In this document: one piece after another, positions 17,196 through 25,414 of the stretch
Layout of the letters: each line of letters opens with the position of its first letter
Position numbering within the stretch: position 1 is the stretch's first letter
Source of the DNA: an uncultured Roseobacter sp.
Lineage (GTDB): Bacteria; Pseudomonadota; Alphaproteobacteria; Rhodobacterales; Rhodobacteraceae
Length of the DNA stretch: 64,000 bases
Assembly: GCA_947488305.1 (NCBI GenBank)
Contig: CANKZM010000002.1
Location: 124,001 to 188,000 of the forward strand
Direction: 5' to 3'
Translations under genes and position numbers: made by a program
Notes under the pieces: generated by a model
The model's input: the letters and a program-made list of their open reading frames with translations, nothing else
Told to the model about the DNA's origin: nothing
The model's database searches: none

Positions 17196-17554
17196 TGGGG
17201 CCGCTTCACTCACGTCGCAACGTCTTGATGGGGGCGGTCGCATCAGCGACCGCTCTCGCTTTTACCCGAAAGAGTGTTCCTGCCTCAGAGCCTAAGGTTC
17301 ACGACGTGCAGATCAAAGAATTCGCGTTTGTACCGGAGCGTCTTGAGGTTTCAGTTGGGGAAATCATTCGATGGACCAATAAGGACCTGGCACCACATAC
17401 CGCAACCGCCGATGAATTCGGTTGGGACACGGGCGAGATCGCAAACCGTGAAAACGCTGAGGTTGTGGTCTTTGAAGGCATGGAGGCGTCCTATTTCTGT
17501 GCGTATCATCCACACATGAAGGGCACTCTCGTGATTTCCAGAAAGCAGGAATGA
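17195..17554 (+). CDS. Tat-exported cupredoxin (amicyanin/pseudoazurin-like)
   Basis: Type 1 copper protein of about 119 residues. The N-terminus carries SRRNVLMGAVASATALAF, a twin-arginine signal. Copper ligands are visible: the histidine in LAPHTATA and the loop CAYHPHM, a Cys-x2-His-x2-Met spacing as in amicyanin. The mature domain is short, again amicyanin-like. It would shuttle electrons in the periplasm; the partner is unknown, since no amine dehydrogenase is nearby. The start ATG overlaps the DUF4142 stop codon, so the two are co-translated and probably share the AraC-controlled promoter. Confidence 0.88.
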   Translation: MGPLHSRRNVLMGAVASATALAFTRKSVPASEPKVHDVQIKEFAFVPERLEVSVGEIIRWTNKDLAPHTATADEFGWDTGEIANRENAEVVVFEGMEASYFCAYHPHMKGTLVISRKQE

Positions 17555-17614
17555 TGATTAGCTGGTCGAGAACGCAATCTCGTGGCCGACTAGACCCGTT
17601 GGAAGGTACAAATC

Positions 17615-18592
17615 TCAGCCGTACCGTGGCGCGGCTCCGAACCATCGATGGCAGGCGCGCGTGAACGCACTTGCATTTTTATACCCCAGGTCAATTCCGA
17701 TATGTGAGATCGATCGACCGCCTTCTTTCAACCATTGAGCCGCGAGGCGCTTCTTGGCAGCGTCAACAAGCTTTGCACCGTTTGTGCCATGTCTTGCGAG
17801 CTCGCGCTGCAGCGCTTTGGGGTGCATTCCAAGGAAATCCGCCAGACCATCCAATCCCGGCCAATTGGAGTAGTCGAATACCCCAAACAGCGCGGAGACA
17901 TCCAATTCTTGTCTGATTTTGACGTATTCAACAGGCTGTGCCGCGCGCTGAAACGAAAACCCTTGCATAAGCCAAATGGACGGAAACGAAATGCTTGGGC
18001 CCCAAGCACCGCTTTCGTGGACTTGCGAAGATGGCAACAAGGCATCGGGGATGGCGTTGGGATCGAAAGTTCGGGCAAAAACTAGGTCTTTGTCCCACGA
18101 CTGTCCCAAGCACTCTTTCAACATGGTGGACCAGGAAACGATATCCCAGGCATCTGCCTGGCCCGGCGGCTGAGACGCCTCGAGCGTTCGTCGCCCTGTG
18201 AAAACGGCGTACGCGCCGTTGATTTCCAGACTGTAGTTTGTGGAGAACTGAAGGGCCTCCGCATAGTGCATCCAGGCAATCAAAAGATCACCAAGGCTGG
18301 GCGTGCTGCTGAAGTTTTCCGGTGGATGGAACCACGCGCTCCAGTCATAAGTTTCGGCAATCTCGGCGCACAGGAATGGATTACCAGTCAGGAGCGCCGC
18401 GTTTGTCGAGGCGCGGTAAACGCAGGCGCTGGGTATGGGTTGACTGGCATGATCGAAAATCTCCGGGCGCAGCAGGCTGCCTCGCAAGATCTGGTTCCTG
18501 TCTGCTCCCAGCGCACAAGCGCGGTCAATAACAGCTGCCAAAAACGCTGACTGCATGACGGGAAATACTGGACTTGTCATTTTGACGTTCAT
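17615..18592 (-). CDS. AraC-family regulator (Arabinose_bd-type N-domain)
   Basis: Regulator of about 325 residues. The N-terminal domain has the arabinose_bd style (FLAAVIDRACALGADRNQIL then FLCAEIAETYDWSAW); the C-terminal HTH_18 region includes LADFLGMHPKALQRELARHG and SISHIGIDLGYKNASAFTRA, ending almost immediately after. It is divergent from the tandem amidohydrolase genes with about 125 bases between the starts, so it is their likely controller. Two nearby ATGs (18592 and four codons later) are possible starts; the upstream extension seen in the frame lacks a ribosome site. Confidence 0.85.
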   Translation of the reverse strand: MNVKMTSPVFPVMQSAFLAAVIDRACALGADRNQILRGSLLRPEIFDHASQPIPSACVYRASTNAALLTGNPFLCAEIAETYDWSAWFHPPENFSSTPSLGDLLIAWMHYAEALQFSTNYSLEINGAYAVFTGRRTLEASQPPGQADAWDIVSWSTMLKECLGQSWDKDLVFARTFDPNAIPDALLPSSQVHESGAWGPSISFPSIWLMQGFSFQRAAQPVEYVKIRQELDVSALFGVFDYSNWPGLDGLADFLGMHPKALQRELARHGTNGAKLVDAAKKRLAAQWLKEGGRSISHIGIDLGYKNASAFTRACHRWFGAAPRYG

Positions 18593-18718
18593 TTGCAGCT
18601 TATCTTTACTGGACTGACAGCCCTCATTTTGTCCGGAAATGGCAAGGGCGTTGTTTTGAAATCCTTGATACACTCAACTCTAAGGGTACTCAACTTTCTG
18701 TCATGCTGGGGAAATAAA

Positions 18719-20098
18719 ATGAAAAAACACCTTAATCTGCGCCCGAAAGCTCAATTCATCGCTGTGTTGTCGGCTATTGCCTTTTCTGGACTTGGTGTGA
18801 ATCCCCTGGACGCGCAAGAAGAGAGCTTTCCAATTCTCTTCACCAATGTGCATGTCTTTGACGGGGTGAACGAAGAGCGGATCGAGAATGCCAATGTGCT
18901 GGTGATCGACAATCTGATTGCCGAGGTCTCGACCGAACCTCTGGCCGTCGCCAACGCCCAGATCATCGACGGCGGCGGGCGCACCCTGATGCCGGGGTTG
19001 ATTGATGCGCATGTTCACATGTCCATTACCGAACCGATTGCGGATCTCAGGGACAACTTTGACTGGATGTACTGGGGTGCCGTTTCCACGATTGAGGCGG
19101 AAAAGATGCTGTTGCGCGGCTTCACGTCCGTACGCGATGCAGGTGGACCGGCGATGGGGCTTCAGAAAGCCATCGACCGGGGCAAGGCCGTGGGTCCGCG
19201 CATCTATCCGTCCGGCCCCGTGATCTCGCAGACCTCAGGGCATGGCGAGCACCGGCACTACACGGAACCGCACCCGAACTTTGAAGGGTCCTCGCCGTCG
19301 TTCTTCAACCAGCATTTGGAGTTTCTCGCGGATGGTGTCCCGGAAGTTCTGCGCGCAACGCGGGAAGCGCTGCGTCTGGGGGCCTCCCAGATCAAGGTCA
19401 TGGCGGGCGGTGGCGTGTCTTCCAGCGTGGACCCGCTCCACACGGTTCAATACCTGCCGGAAGAACTGGAAGCTGCGGTCAAGGCCGCTGCAGACTGGGA
19501 TACCTACGTTCTGGTCCACGTCTACAATGACGAAAGCATTCTGCGGTCCATTGAAGCGGGAGTGCAAAGCCTCGACCATGCGCAATTGATGACCGAAGTG
19601 TCTGCGCAGGCGATCAAGGATGCGGATGTTTGGGTCGTGCCGTTCTATTCTCACCTTGGTCTGGATGAGGAAACTGTCGTTAAGGTCCTCGGCCCGCTCG
19701 CCGCGCCAAAGTTTCTCGCCGTTCAGGCGGGATCCAGAAATCAGATGAGGCTTTTGAAGGAATACGGCATCGAAAAGGTCGCCTTTTCCACCGACATCAT
19801 CGGGGATCCTGCGGCATTGACCAAACAGAACGATGAATTCAAATACCGCCTTGAAGAATGGTCCTCCTACGAAGTGCTGGTGCAGGCGACATCGAAGTCA
19901 GGTGAATTGCTCGCCCTGTCGGGTCAACTCAATCCCTATCCCGAGGGTCCACTCGGCGTGATAACAGAAGGCGCCTATGCCGACATTCTGCTCGTCGACG
20001 GAAACCCGGTCGAGGACGCCCTGATCATGACCGACTACGAGAACAACTTCGATCTCATCATGAAAGACGGCGTGATCTACAAGAATACACTCGATTGA
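18719..20098 (+). CDS. secreted metal-dependent amidohydrolase, paralogue 1
   Basis: Exported amidohydrolase-superfamily enzyme of 459 residues. A signal-like segment near residues 16-35 ends at LDAQE. The metal motif HVHM occurs in MPGLIDAHVHMS, the probable carboxylated-lysine segment is IKVMAGGGVSSS, further histidines occur in VLVHVYND and SLDHAQLM, and the catalytic aspartate is in FSTDIIGDP. This matches the group that includes Xaa-Pro/Xaa-Arg dipeptidases and organophosphate-type hydrolases; the substrate is unknown. The ATG at 18719 has GGGGA upstream. It is followed within 70 bases by a close paralogue, implying tandem duplication. Confidence 0.88.
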   Translation: MKKHLNLRPKAQFIAVLSAIAFSGLGVNPLDAQEESFPILFTNVHVFDGVNEERIENANVLVIDNLIAEVSTEPLAVANAQIIDGGGRTLMPGLIDAHVHMSITEPIADLRDNFDWMYWGAVSTIEAEKMLLRGFTSVRDAGGPAMGLQKAIDRGKAVGPRIYPSGPVISQTSGHGEHRHYTEPHPNFEGSSPSFFNQHLEFLADGVPEVLRATREALRLGASQIKVMAGGGVSSSVDPLHTVQYLPEELEAAVKAAADWDTYVLVHVYNDESILRSIEAGVQSLDHAQLMTEVSAQAIKDADVWVVPFYSHLGLDEETVVKVLGPLAAPKFLAVQAGSRNQMRLLKEYGIEKVAFSTDIIGDPAALTKQNDEFKYRLEEWSSYEVLVQATSKSGELLALSGQLNPYPEGPLGVITEGAYADILLVDGNPVEDALIMTDYENNFDLIMKDGVIYKNTLD

Positions 20099-20103
20099 GT
20101 GTC

Positions 20104-20135
20104 GCGCGGGGTGAAATTACCTCGCCACCCCGCGC
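20104..20135 (+). other. strong intercistronic hairpin between the paralogues
   Basis: GCGCGGGGTG (20104-20113) pairs perfectly with CACCCCGCGC (20126-20135) around a 12-base loop. No U-run follows, so it is more likely an mRNA-stabilising or processing structure than a terminator. Confidence 0.55.
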
Positions 20136-20164
20136 ACCCCGATAACCCAAGGGAAAGGAAGCCC

Positions 20165-21556
20165 ATGAAAAAATTCACAAAAATCACGGTAGCGGCCAGT
20201 GCGCTCGCCCTGACGGCGAGCGTCTCGTTTGCGCAGGACGCTTTGCCGCAAACCCTGTTCACAAATGTGCATGTCTTTGACGGCGTGAGCGAGGCACGGA
20301 TCGAAAACGCCAGCGTTCTGGTCGAAGGCAACCTGATCAAGGAAGTCTCGACCGACGCGATCGACGCGCCGGATGCGACCGTGATCGACGGCGGCGGGCG
20401 CACGCTCATGCCGGGGTTGATCGATAGCCACACGCACCTCTATGCCACGGGTGTCTTTCAGTCATTTGCCGGGCTGCAAGCCGCCAAATGGGATCAAGTC
20501 GGAGCCGTCGCGACTGAAAACGCCGCCGACTACCTGTATGACGGGTATACGACGATACGAGATACGGGCGGTATGGGAAGCGGTCTGCGCGAGTTAATCG
20601 ACCAAGGCGTCGTTGAGGGGCCTCGCATCTACACGGCTGGTGCAGCAATTGGGCCAACCTCCGGACACGGAGACTGGCGAAACCCGGTTCAAATGTCCTT
20701 TGACGCAATCTCTGAGGACATGGGCTCCAGGCTCAACATGTCTTACGTCGCAGATGGCATCGACGAAATCCGCAAGGCTTCGCGACTAAATTTTGCGCAT
20801 GGTGCAAGCTTTCTGAAGCTTATGGCAGGTGGTGGGGTTTCCTCTGAACTCGACCCTTTGTGGTCCATTGCCTACAGCGTGGAGGAAATCGCCGCAGCGG
20901 TCGAAGCAGCGTCTTTCTTTGACACCTACGTTACCGTGCATGCCTATACCGACGAAACCGTTTCCATGGCACTGGATGCAGGTGTGAAGTCCTTGGAGCA
21001 CGCCCAGATGGTGACTGAGGACACTGTAAAACGGATCGCTGACGAAGGTATTTTTTGGTCGTTGAATGTTGCGGGTATGGACCCTCAACTCTTGACTCAT
21101 CCAAACTTTTCTATGCCGACGGTGAAGCCGAAACTTGAAGCGTATCTTGACGGATCAGAAAACGTCGTCGCTTTGATCAAGAAGTACAAACCGAAGATGG
21201 TGCACAACGTCGACACGGTACTATCGACGATCTCATTTGGAAGGTCACATCGGGACTTCGAGAAGTACTATTTCGCCGATTTGTTCGGAATCCATGCATT
21301 CCTGGTTGCCGCGACCTCGACGGCTGGCGAACTCGCGCAACTTACCGGGCAACGCAATCCATACCCCAACAAGTTAGGCGTTATTGAAGCCGGTGCCTAT
21401 GCCGATATTCTGTTGGTAGATGGGAACCCGCTCGAAGATTTGTCGGTCTTGGGCGCCAATCCGGAATGGTTTGAAGCGGCTCCTCGTGATCGCGGATTTG
21501 AGTCCATCCGCGTCATCATGAAGGACGGCAAGTTCTACAAGAACACGCTGGAATGA
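20165..21556 (+). CDS. secreted metal-dependent amidohydrolase, paralogue 2
   Basis: Exported enzyme of 463 residues, clearly homologous to the preceding gene (shared TLFTNVHVFDGV, DGGGRTLMPGLID and the ending IMKDGKFYKNTLE). Signal peptide about 1-22 ends at SFAQD. The metal motif is HTHLYA, the lysine segment is FLKLMAGGGVSSELDPLW, and histidines lie in VTVHAYTDE and SLEHAQMVTE. The aspartate region differs from paralogue 1 (MVHNVDTVLST instead of FSTDIIGDP), so specificity has probably diverged. AAAGGAAG precedes the ATG. It is in one operon with paralogue 1 and likely with the small GYD-like gene after it. Confidence 0.88.
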   Translation: MKKFTKITVAASALALTASVSFAQDALPQTLFTNVHVFDGVSEARIENASVLVEGNLIKEVSTDAIDAPDATVIDGGGRTLMPGLIDSHTHLYATGVFQSFAGLQAAKWDQVGAVATENAADYLYDGYTTIRDTGGMGSGLRELIDQGVVEGPRIYTAGAAIGPTSGHGDWRNPVQMSFDAISEDMGSRLNMSYVADGIDEIRKASRLNFAHGASFLKLMAGGGVSSELDPLWSIAYSVEEIAAAVEAASFFDTYVTVHAYTDETVSMALDAGVKSLEHAQMVTEDTVKRIADEGIFWSLNVAGMDPQLLTHPNFSMPTVKPKLEAYLDGSENVVALIKKYKPKMVHNVDTVLSTISFGRSHRDFEKYYFADLFGIHAFLVAATSTAGELAQLTGQRNPYPNKLGVIEAGAYADILLVDGNPLEDLSVLGANPEWFEAAPRDRGFESIRVIMKDGKFYKNTLE

Positions 21557-21614
21557 CTTTTGGGTCGGCGGAGGGAGCGTTCTTCGCCGGCCGTTCACCG
21601 AAAAGGATGAACCC

Positions 21615-22013
21615 ATGAAACGACTACTACTGTCCGCACTTTCAGGTGCGCTGATTTTCACGACTGCCGTGAGCGCCGAAGAAGAGCGCAGCCGGTACTA
21701 TCTGGGGATCGGAGAACCCTCTCCAGAAGGCTGGCAAATCATGATCGAAAACCCGACCGACAGGGAAAAGGACATGGGTGCCGCGCTCTCTGCCATGGGG
21801 GGCGAGATGATCAGCTATTTCTGGGGCATGGCCGACGGCAAAAACTATATCACCGTGCGGATGCCTGATGATCCCGGCATGGTGCAGGCGATGTATGTGT
21901 CCCGTCTCAGCCAGGGCGTTCTGAAGAACTACACCTTCATCGAATTGATGACGAGCACGGACATGGTCGAGGCGATGAAACGGGTGCCGGAGTTCACGAC
22001 ACCGGTGGAGTAG
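21615..22013 (+). CDS. small secreted GYD-like protein
   Basis: Exported protein of 132 residues with a signal peptide (MKRLLLSALSGALIFTTAVS, cleavage near 21). The mature part resembles a GYD-domain ferredoxin-like fold: GEMISYFWGMADGKNYITV then MPDDPGMVQAMYVSRLSQG. The assignment is by pattern only and moderate. It starts 58 bases after the amidohydrolase, separated by a GC-rich imperfect inverted repeat without a T-run, so co-transcription is likely. It may be a periplasmic accessory to the two hydrolases; function unknown. Confidence 0.65.
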   Translation: MKRLLLSALSGALIFTTAVSAEEERSRYYLGIGEPSPEGWQIMIENPTDREKDMGAALSAMGGEMISYFWGMADGKNYITVRMPDDPGMVQAMYVSRLSQGVLKNYTFIELMTSTDMVEAMKRVPEFTTPVE

Positions 22014-22113
22014 TATCGCCCCTTGTGAGGATTGATGAGCGGTTTTGCGGTCCTCCCCGAGATCAAAGCACAAGACGATGTGAAATAGTGGGACACGCTT
22101 GAGAAAGAGCACC

Positions 22114-23397
22114 ATGAGACAAAATCCCGATGGGACAGCTGCAATGTCACGAATGAAACCTGCCGTGTTTTTTTGCGCAGCAGTGATTGCCGTCGCTTCT
22201 GGTGCGGCAGCCCAAGAGAATAGCGCACGACAACAGTTGGAGGCGGCAGCCACCGCTTCGCTTGGGGGGCCCGCGTCGGCGCAGGCACAATTGGAGCAGG
22301 ATCGCCTCCGGCGTCTTGAAGACTCCAGGTCACCGGGGCTGGATCGGTTTTTTGACCCTTTCGAGCAAAAACGTGAGGCTTATGCCAAACGCACTGGATT
22401 GAATCTGTCCTTCGATTATCAGGCATTCTACCAGAAATCTTCCGACAGTCTGAACGGGACGGACGAGGCCGCTTCCGGGCAGGCGCGGATCATTGGCAAC
22501 TGGGAACTCCTAAATCGCGGGACCGAAAACGCAGGCAGCTTTGTCTTTATTCTAGAAAACCGTCATCGTTTGGGCACGGATATCGCCCCCGGAGGTCTTG
22601 CCGGTGAAATCGGGTATCTGGGTGTCACGGGAACGACCTTCAGCGACACGGACTCCACGCTGTCGGTCGCCTATTGGTCGCAGGCCCTGTCCGGCATCAA
22701 CGGAGGCTTCGTGGCAGGGCGCATCGACCCCGGCGACTATTCAGACATCCTTGGCTACGTGAACCCGCGCACGACCTTTTCGAATTTTTCAATCCTCTTC
22801 AGCCCGGTCCTTCCTATTCCCGATCCCGGTTTTGGAGCTGCTGGCGGCGGATACATAACGGATCGGATTTACGCGTTGGGCGTGGTCAGCGACGCGAATG
22901 GATCGCTCACCGATGTAGACTGGTTTCCAGGTGGCTCGGAGCTTTACACCTACGGTGAGATCGGCTGGACGCCCGCCAGAGACCAGAGATACCTCACCAA
23001 CGTCCATCTGGGCGTATTCCATGTGGACGACAGAGACGACGCGGGTGTGCCCAGCAGCCACGGCGCGATGCTGTCGGGCAACTTGACTCTCGACGAGAGC
23101 GTCATGCTGTTCGGCCGTCTTGGTTGGTCAGACGGCAATGCCCCGATTGCCAAACGTGCAGTCAACGCAGGCGTCATATGGCGACCCGGGTTTTATGACG
23201 ACTTGTTCGGGTTTGGCGTGACAGTTGCCGACCCGACGGATCAAAGCCTCGACACGCAAACCACGGTTGAAGCTTTTTACCGACTTGATGTTTCCGACAA
23301 CATCGCGCTTACGGCTGATGTCCAGTATCTGAACAATCCTGGCTTTACTGACGATGATCCCCTGGTTTTTGGTCTTCGGCTCAGGTTCAACCTGTGA
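22114..23397 (+). CDS. OprB-family carbohydrate porin-like outer-membrane protein
   Basis: Outer-membrane beta-barrel protein of about 427 residues. A signal segment (KPAVFFCAAVIAVASGAAAQ) is followed by a short helical region, then alternating amphipathic strands with the OprB-like landmarks RIIGNWELLNRG, SALSGINGGF-type turns, AGRIDPGDYSDILGYV near 210, and a terminal phenylalanine-bearing strand LVFGLRLRFNL. Family members admit sugars, but substrates vary. Several starts are possible (TTG 22099, ATG 22114, ATG 22144); 22114 has the purine-rich GAGAAAGAG upstream. It follows the hydrolase/GYD genes by about 100 bases and may supply their substrate. Confidence 0.82.
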   Translation: MRQNPDGTAAMSRMKPAVFFCAAVIAVASGAAAQENSARQQLEAAATASLGGPASAQAQLEQDRLRRLEDSRSPGLDRFFDPFEQKREAYAKRTGLNLSFDYQAFYQKSSDSLNGTDEAASGQARIIGNWELLNRGTENAGSFVFILENRHRLGTDIAPGGLAGEIGYLGVTGTTFSDTDSTLSVAYWSQALSGINGGFVAGRIDPGDYSDILGYVNPRTTFSNFSILFSPVLPIPDPGFGAAGGGYITDRIYALGVVSDANGSLTDVDWFPGGSELYTYGEIGWTPARDQRYLTNVHLGVFHVDDRDDAGVPSSHGAMLSGNLTLDESVMLFGRLGWSDGNAPIAKRAVNAGVIWRPGFYDDLFGFGVTVADPTDQSLDTQTTVEAFYRLDVSDNIALTADVQYLNNPGFTDDDPLVFGLRLRFNL

Positions 23398-23457
23398 CCC
23401 TGGAAATGCCAGAACCGTCGAAACCCGCAAAAAATACAATGAAGTGGAAACTGACGA

Positions 23458-23859
23458 ATGAAGATTATCCGGTTGGCAATGGCCTGTGCCATCGCAGCGC
23501 TTGTCATTGGTGCTGATACTGCACATGCAAAAAATGACAACAAAGGGAAAGGCAAAAAGGACAACCAGGTCCAGGCTGACCGCAGCAAAGACAAAGATGA
23601 CAAAAAAGGTTTTGACGACGATAAGCCGGGGAAGAGCGTGAAAACCATTCCGCCCGGACAAATCAAACGCTACACGCGCGGCGCCAAACTGCCTTCGGAT
23701 CTCGATTTTGAAGACATCGGCGATCTGGATGGTTGGAAGTTGAAAGCGCCGGGCAAAGGAAACCGTTACATCCGAGTTGATGATGAAATCTTGGAAGTGA
23801 CCGAAGATTTTTCGACGGTTGTAGACGCAATTGGCATTGTCGGAGATCTTCTGAAGTGA
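23458..23859 (+). CDS. RcnB-like small periplasmic protein
   Basis: Exported protein of 133 residues. Signal peptide about 1-24 (ending THAKND); then a very charged, lysine/aspartate-rich linker (about 25-62); then a C-terminal domain resembling the RcnB family, with IPPGQIKRYTRGAKLPSDLD and the closing RVDDEILEVTEDFSTVVDAI. RcnB-type proteins act in periplasmic metal balance or envelope stress, but here the assignment is by pattern and no metal transporter is adjacent. It lies between the porin and the MscS genes, in the same direction. Confidence 0.72.
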   Translation: MKIIRLAMACAIAALVIGADTAHAKNDNKGKGKKDNQVQADRSKDKDDKKGFDDDKPGKSVKTIPPGQIKRYTRGAKLPSDLDFEDIGDLDGWKLKAPGKGNRYIRVDDEILEVTEDFSTVVDAIGIVGDLLK

Positions 23860-23983
23860 TGGTGTTGCAGGTGGAAGAATGCGCTAAACCCCGTGTCGAG
23901 TTGTCCAAAACGCATGGCTAAAGTGTTGCGCAGACCCACCTGCATCTCAAACGTGGGAGAAAGCTGATGGGAAGAGGTCACAC

Positions 23984-24079
23984 ATGAATAAAGAATTGGT
24001 TGCGTTTGTGGCGGCTACTGCGGGTGCTGCCACCATCTTTGCGGTGATACGCTCCGAACCGACCCGGGAGACGCTATGA
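23984..24079 (+). CDS. 31-residue single-span membrane peptide coupled to MscS
   Basis: A short reading frame with a good ribosome site (AAGAGGT seven bases before ATG) encodes a 31-residue peptide: a short charged start (MNKE), a hydrophobic span LVAFVAATAGAATIFAVI and a charged tail (RSEPTRETL). Its TGA overlaps the ATG of the following MscS gene (ATGA). The single membrane span and the coupling suggest either a small channel partner or a leader that sets translation of the channel. No family recognised; conservation cannot be tested here. Confidence 0.5.
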   Translation: MNKELVAFVAATAGAATIFAVIRSEPTRETL

Positions 24080-25362
24080 AATCTGCAATTGCCAGATTCT
24101 TTCTTGCCATCTCGTTGATCGTGCTGTCTTCGATCACGTCGGCTCAGAACAGCCCGACTGCTGTACCACCTGCTCCGGACCCAGCCAGTTTATCAACGAC
24201 ACTTGAGCAGTTGAACGCACTGATGGTTCCTATGACCGCCGATGATTTGGCGGAACTTGCGGAAGTTTGGCAGGACCATCTGAAATCCTCGCTCGAAGAC
24301 GTGGTGCAGCTTAACCTTGCAATAGACAGCACGGGGGGTGCTCAGGCAGACGCCTTGCGTGACCGTTTGGGAGTCCTGTCGGATGAGAAAAATTCGATTC
24401 AGGATCGTTACACTGACGTTTTGGAGTCATGGGCAAGAAAGGGTGCTGCCCCCGAAGATGTTGCAAAGCACACTGTCTATATTACCGCGCTGAGTCTTGA
24501 TGCAGTCCGCACAACCGATCCACGCACGCTGTTCAAGCTCGGCGCGAACTGGCTCACATCGCGGGACGGTGGGCTGGGTTTCATCCTAAAGATAGCCGGT
24601 TTCGTTATTGCGATCTGGGTAATGTTGTTTTTGGCCCGCATCTTCAAACGTGCAGCCCACCGCGGACTGGAGCGGTTGCCATCAGTGTCGCGCCTGTTAC
24701 GGACATTCGTCGTCAACTCAGTATACTGGGCGACCTTTGTTCTCGGAATTTTAGTGGTCCTCGGTGTTTTTGGCGTCAACGTCACTCCGCTGTTCGCCAT
24801 TTTTGGGGGTTTGTCATTCATCCTTGGTTTTGCGTTACAGGACACGCTTGGAAACCTTGCAAGTGGTTTGATGATCATGATCCTCAAGCCCTTTGACACC
24901 GGCGATTACATCGAGGTGTCTGGAGCGTCCGGTGTCGTCGACGAAATGTCGGTCGTGTCGACGCAAATAAGAACCTTTGACAACCAGATCATCGTGGTGC
25001 CGAATTCCAAAATCTGGGGCAATGTCATTACAAATGTCAGCGCTTCTCCCGAGCGCCGCGTCGATTTGGTGTTCGGTATCGCCTATTCTGACAAGGCGAG
25101 CCATGCCATCGGCGTTTTGAAAGAACTTGTAGCTGCTCACAAGCTCTGTCTCAGCGACCCTGAACCCGAGATTTTTGTGGGCGAACTTGGGGACAGTTCG
25201 GTAAATATATTCTGCCGCCCATGGTGCAAGACTGAAGATTACTGGACTGTCTATTGGGACCTCACGGGTCAGGCGAAAGAGAGATTTGACGAACAGGGTA
25301 TCTCGATTCCGTTCCCGCAACGCGACGTCCATCTGTTCCAAGAAACGGTTGGGGAAAAATGA
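24076..25362 (+). CDS. MscS-family mechanosensitive channel 1
   Basis: Predicted mechanosensitive ion channel of 428 residues. Signal-like N-terminus (about 1-24), a periplasmic helical region (about 30-165) with LEQLNALMVPMTADDLAELA, then membrane segments near 170-195 and 215-260, and the pore helix and MscS domain FILGFALQDTLGNLASGLMI then LKPFDTGDYIEVSGASG, followed by the beta domain (VVPNSKIWGNVITN). It resembles the YnaI/MscS-type core with a moderate N-terminal extension. Family members release solutes on hypo-osmotic shock. It is coupled to the upstream peptide and followed about 50 bases later by another MscS gene. Confidence 0.9.
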   Translation: MKSAIARFFLAISLIVLSSITSAQNSPTAVPPAPDPASLSTTLEQLNALMVPMTADDLAELAEVWQDHLKSSLEDVVQLNLAIDSTGGAQADALRDRLGVLSDEKNSIQDRYTDVLESWARKGAAPEDVAKHTVYITALSLDAVRTTDPRTLFKLGANWLTSRDGGLGFILKIAGFVIAIWVMLFLARIFKRAAHRGLERLPSVSRLLRTFVVNSVYWATFVLGILVVLGVFGVNVTPLFAIFGGLSFILGFALQDTLGNLASGLMIMILKPFDTGDYIEVSGASGVVDEMSVVSTQIRTFDNQIIVVPNSKIWGNVITNVSASPERRVDLVFGIAYSDKASHAIGVLKELVAAHKLCLSDPEPEIFVGELGDSSVNIFCRPWCKTEDYWTVYWDLTGQAKERFDEQGISIPFPQRDVHLFQETVGEK

Positions 25363-25414
25363 CGATGGTGATGCTCCCAACGACCAGGTGGAATGTGCAC
25401 GGAGGCCGGAGCCA

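Noticed and set aside
23867-23942. Inverted repeat GCAGGTGG ... CCACCTGC
   Set aside because: Loop of about 60 bases and no T-run, so it is not a credible terminator.
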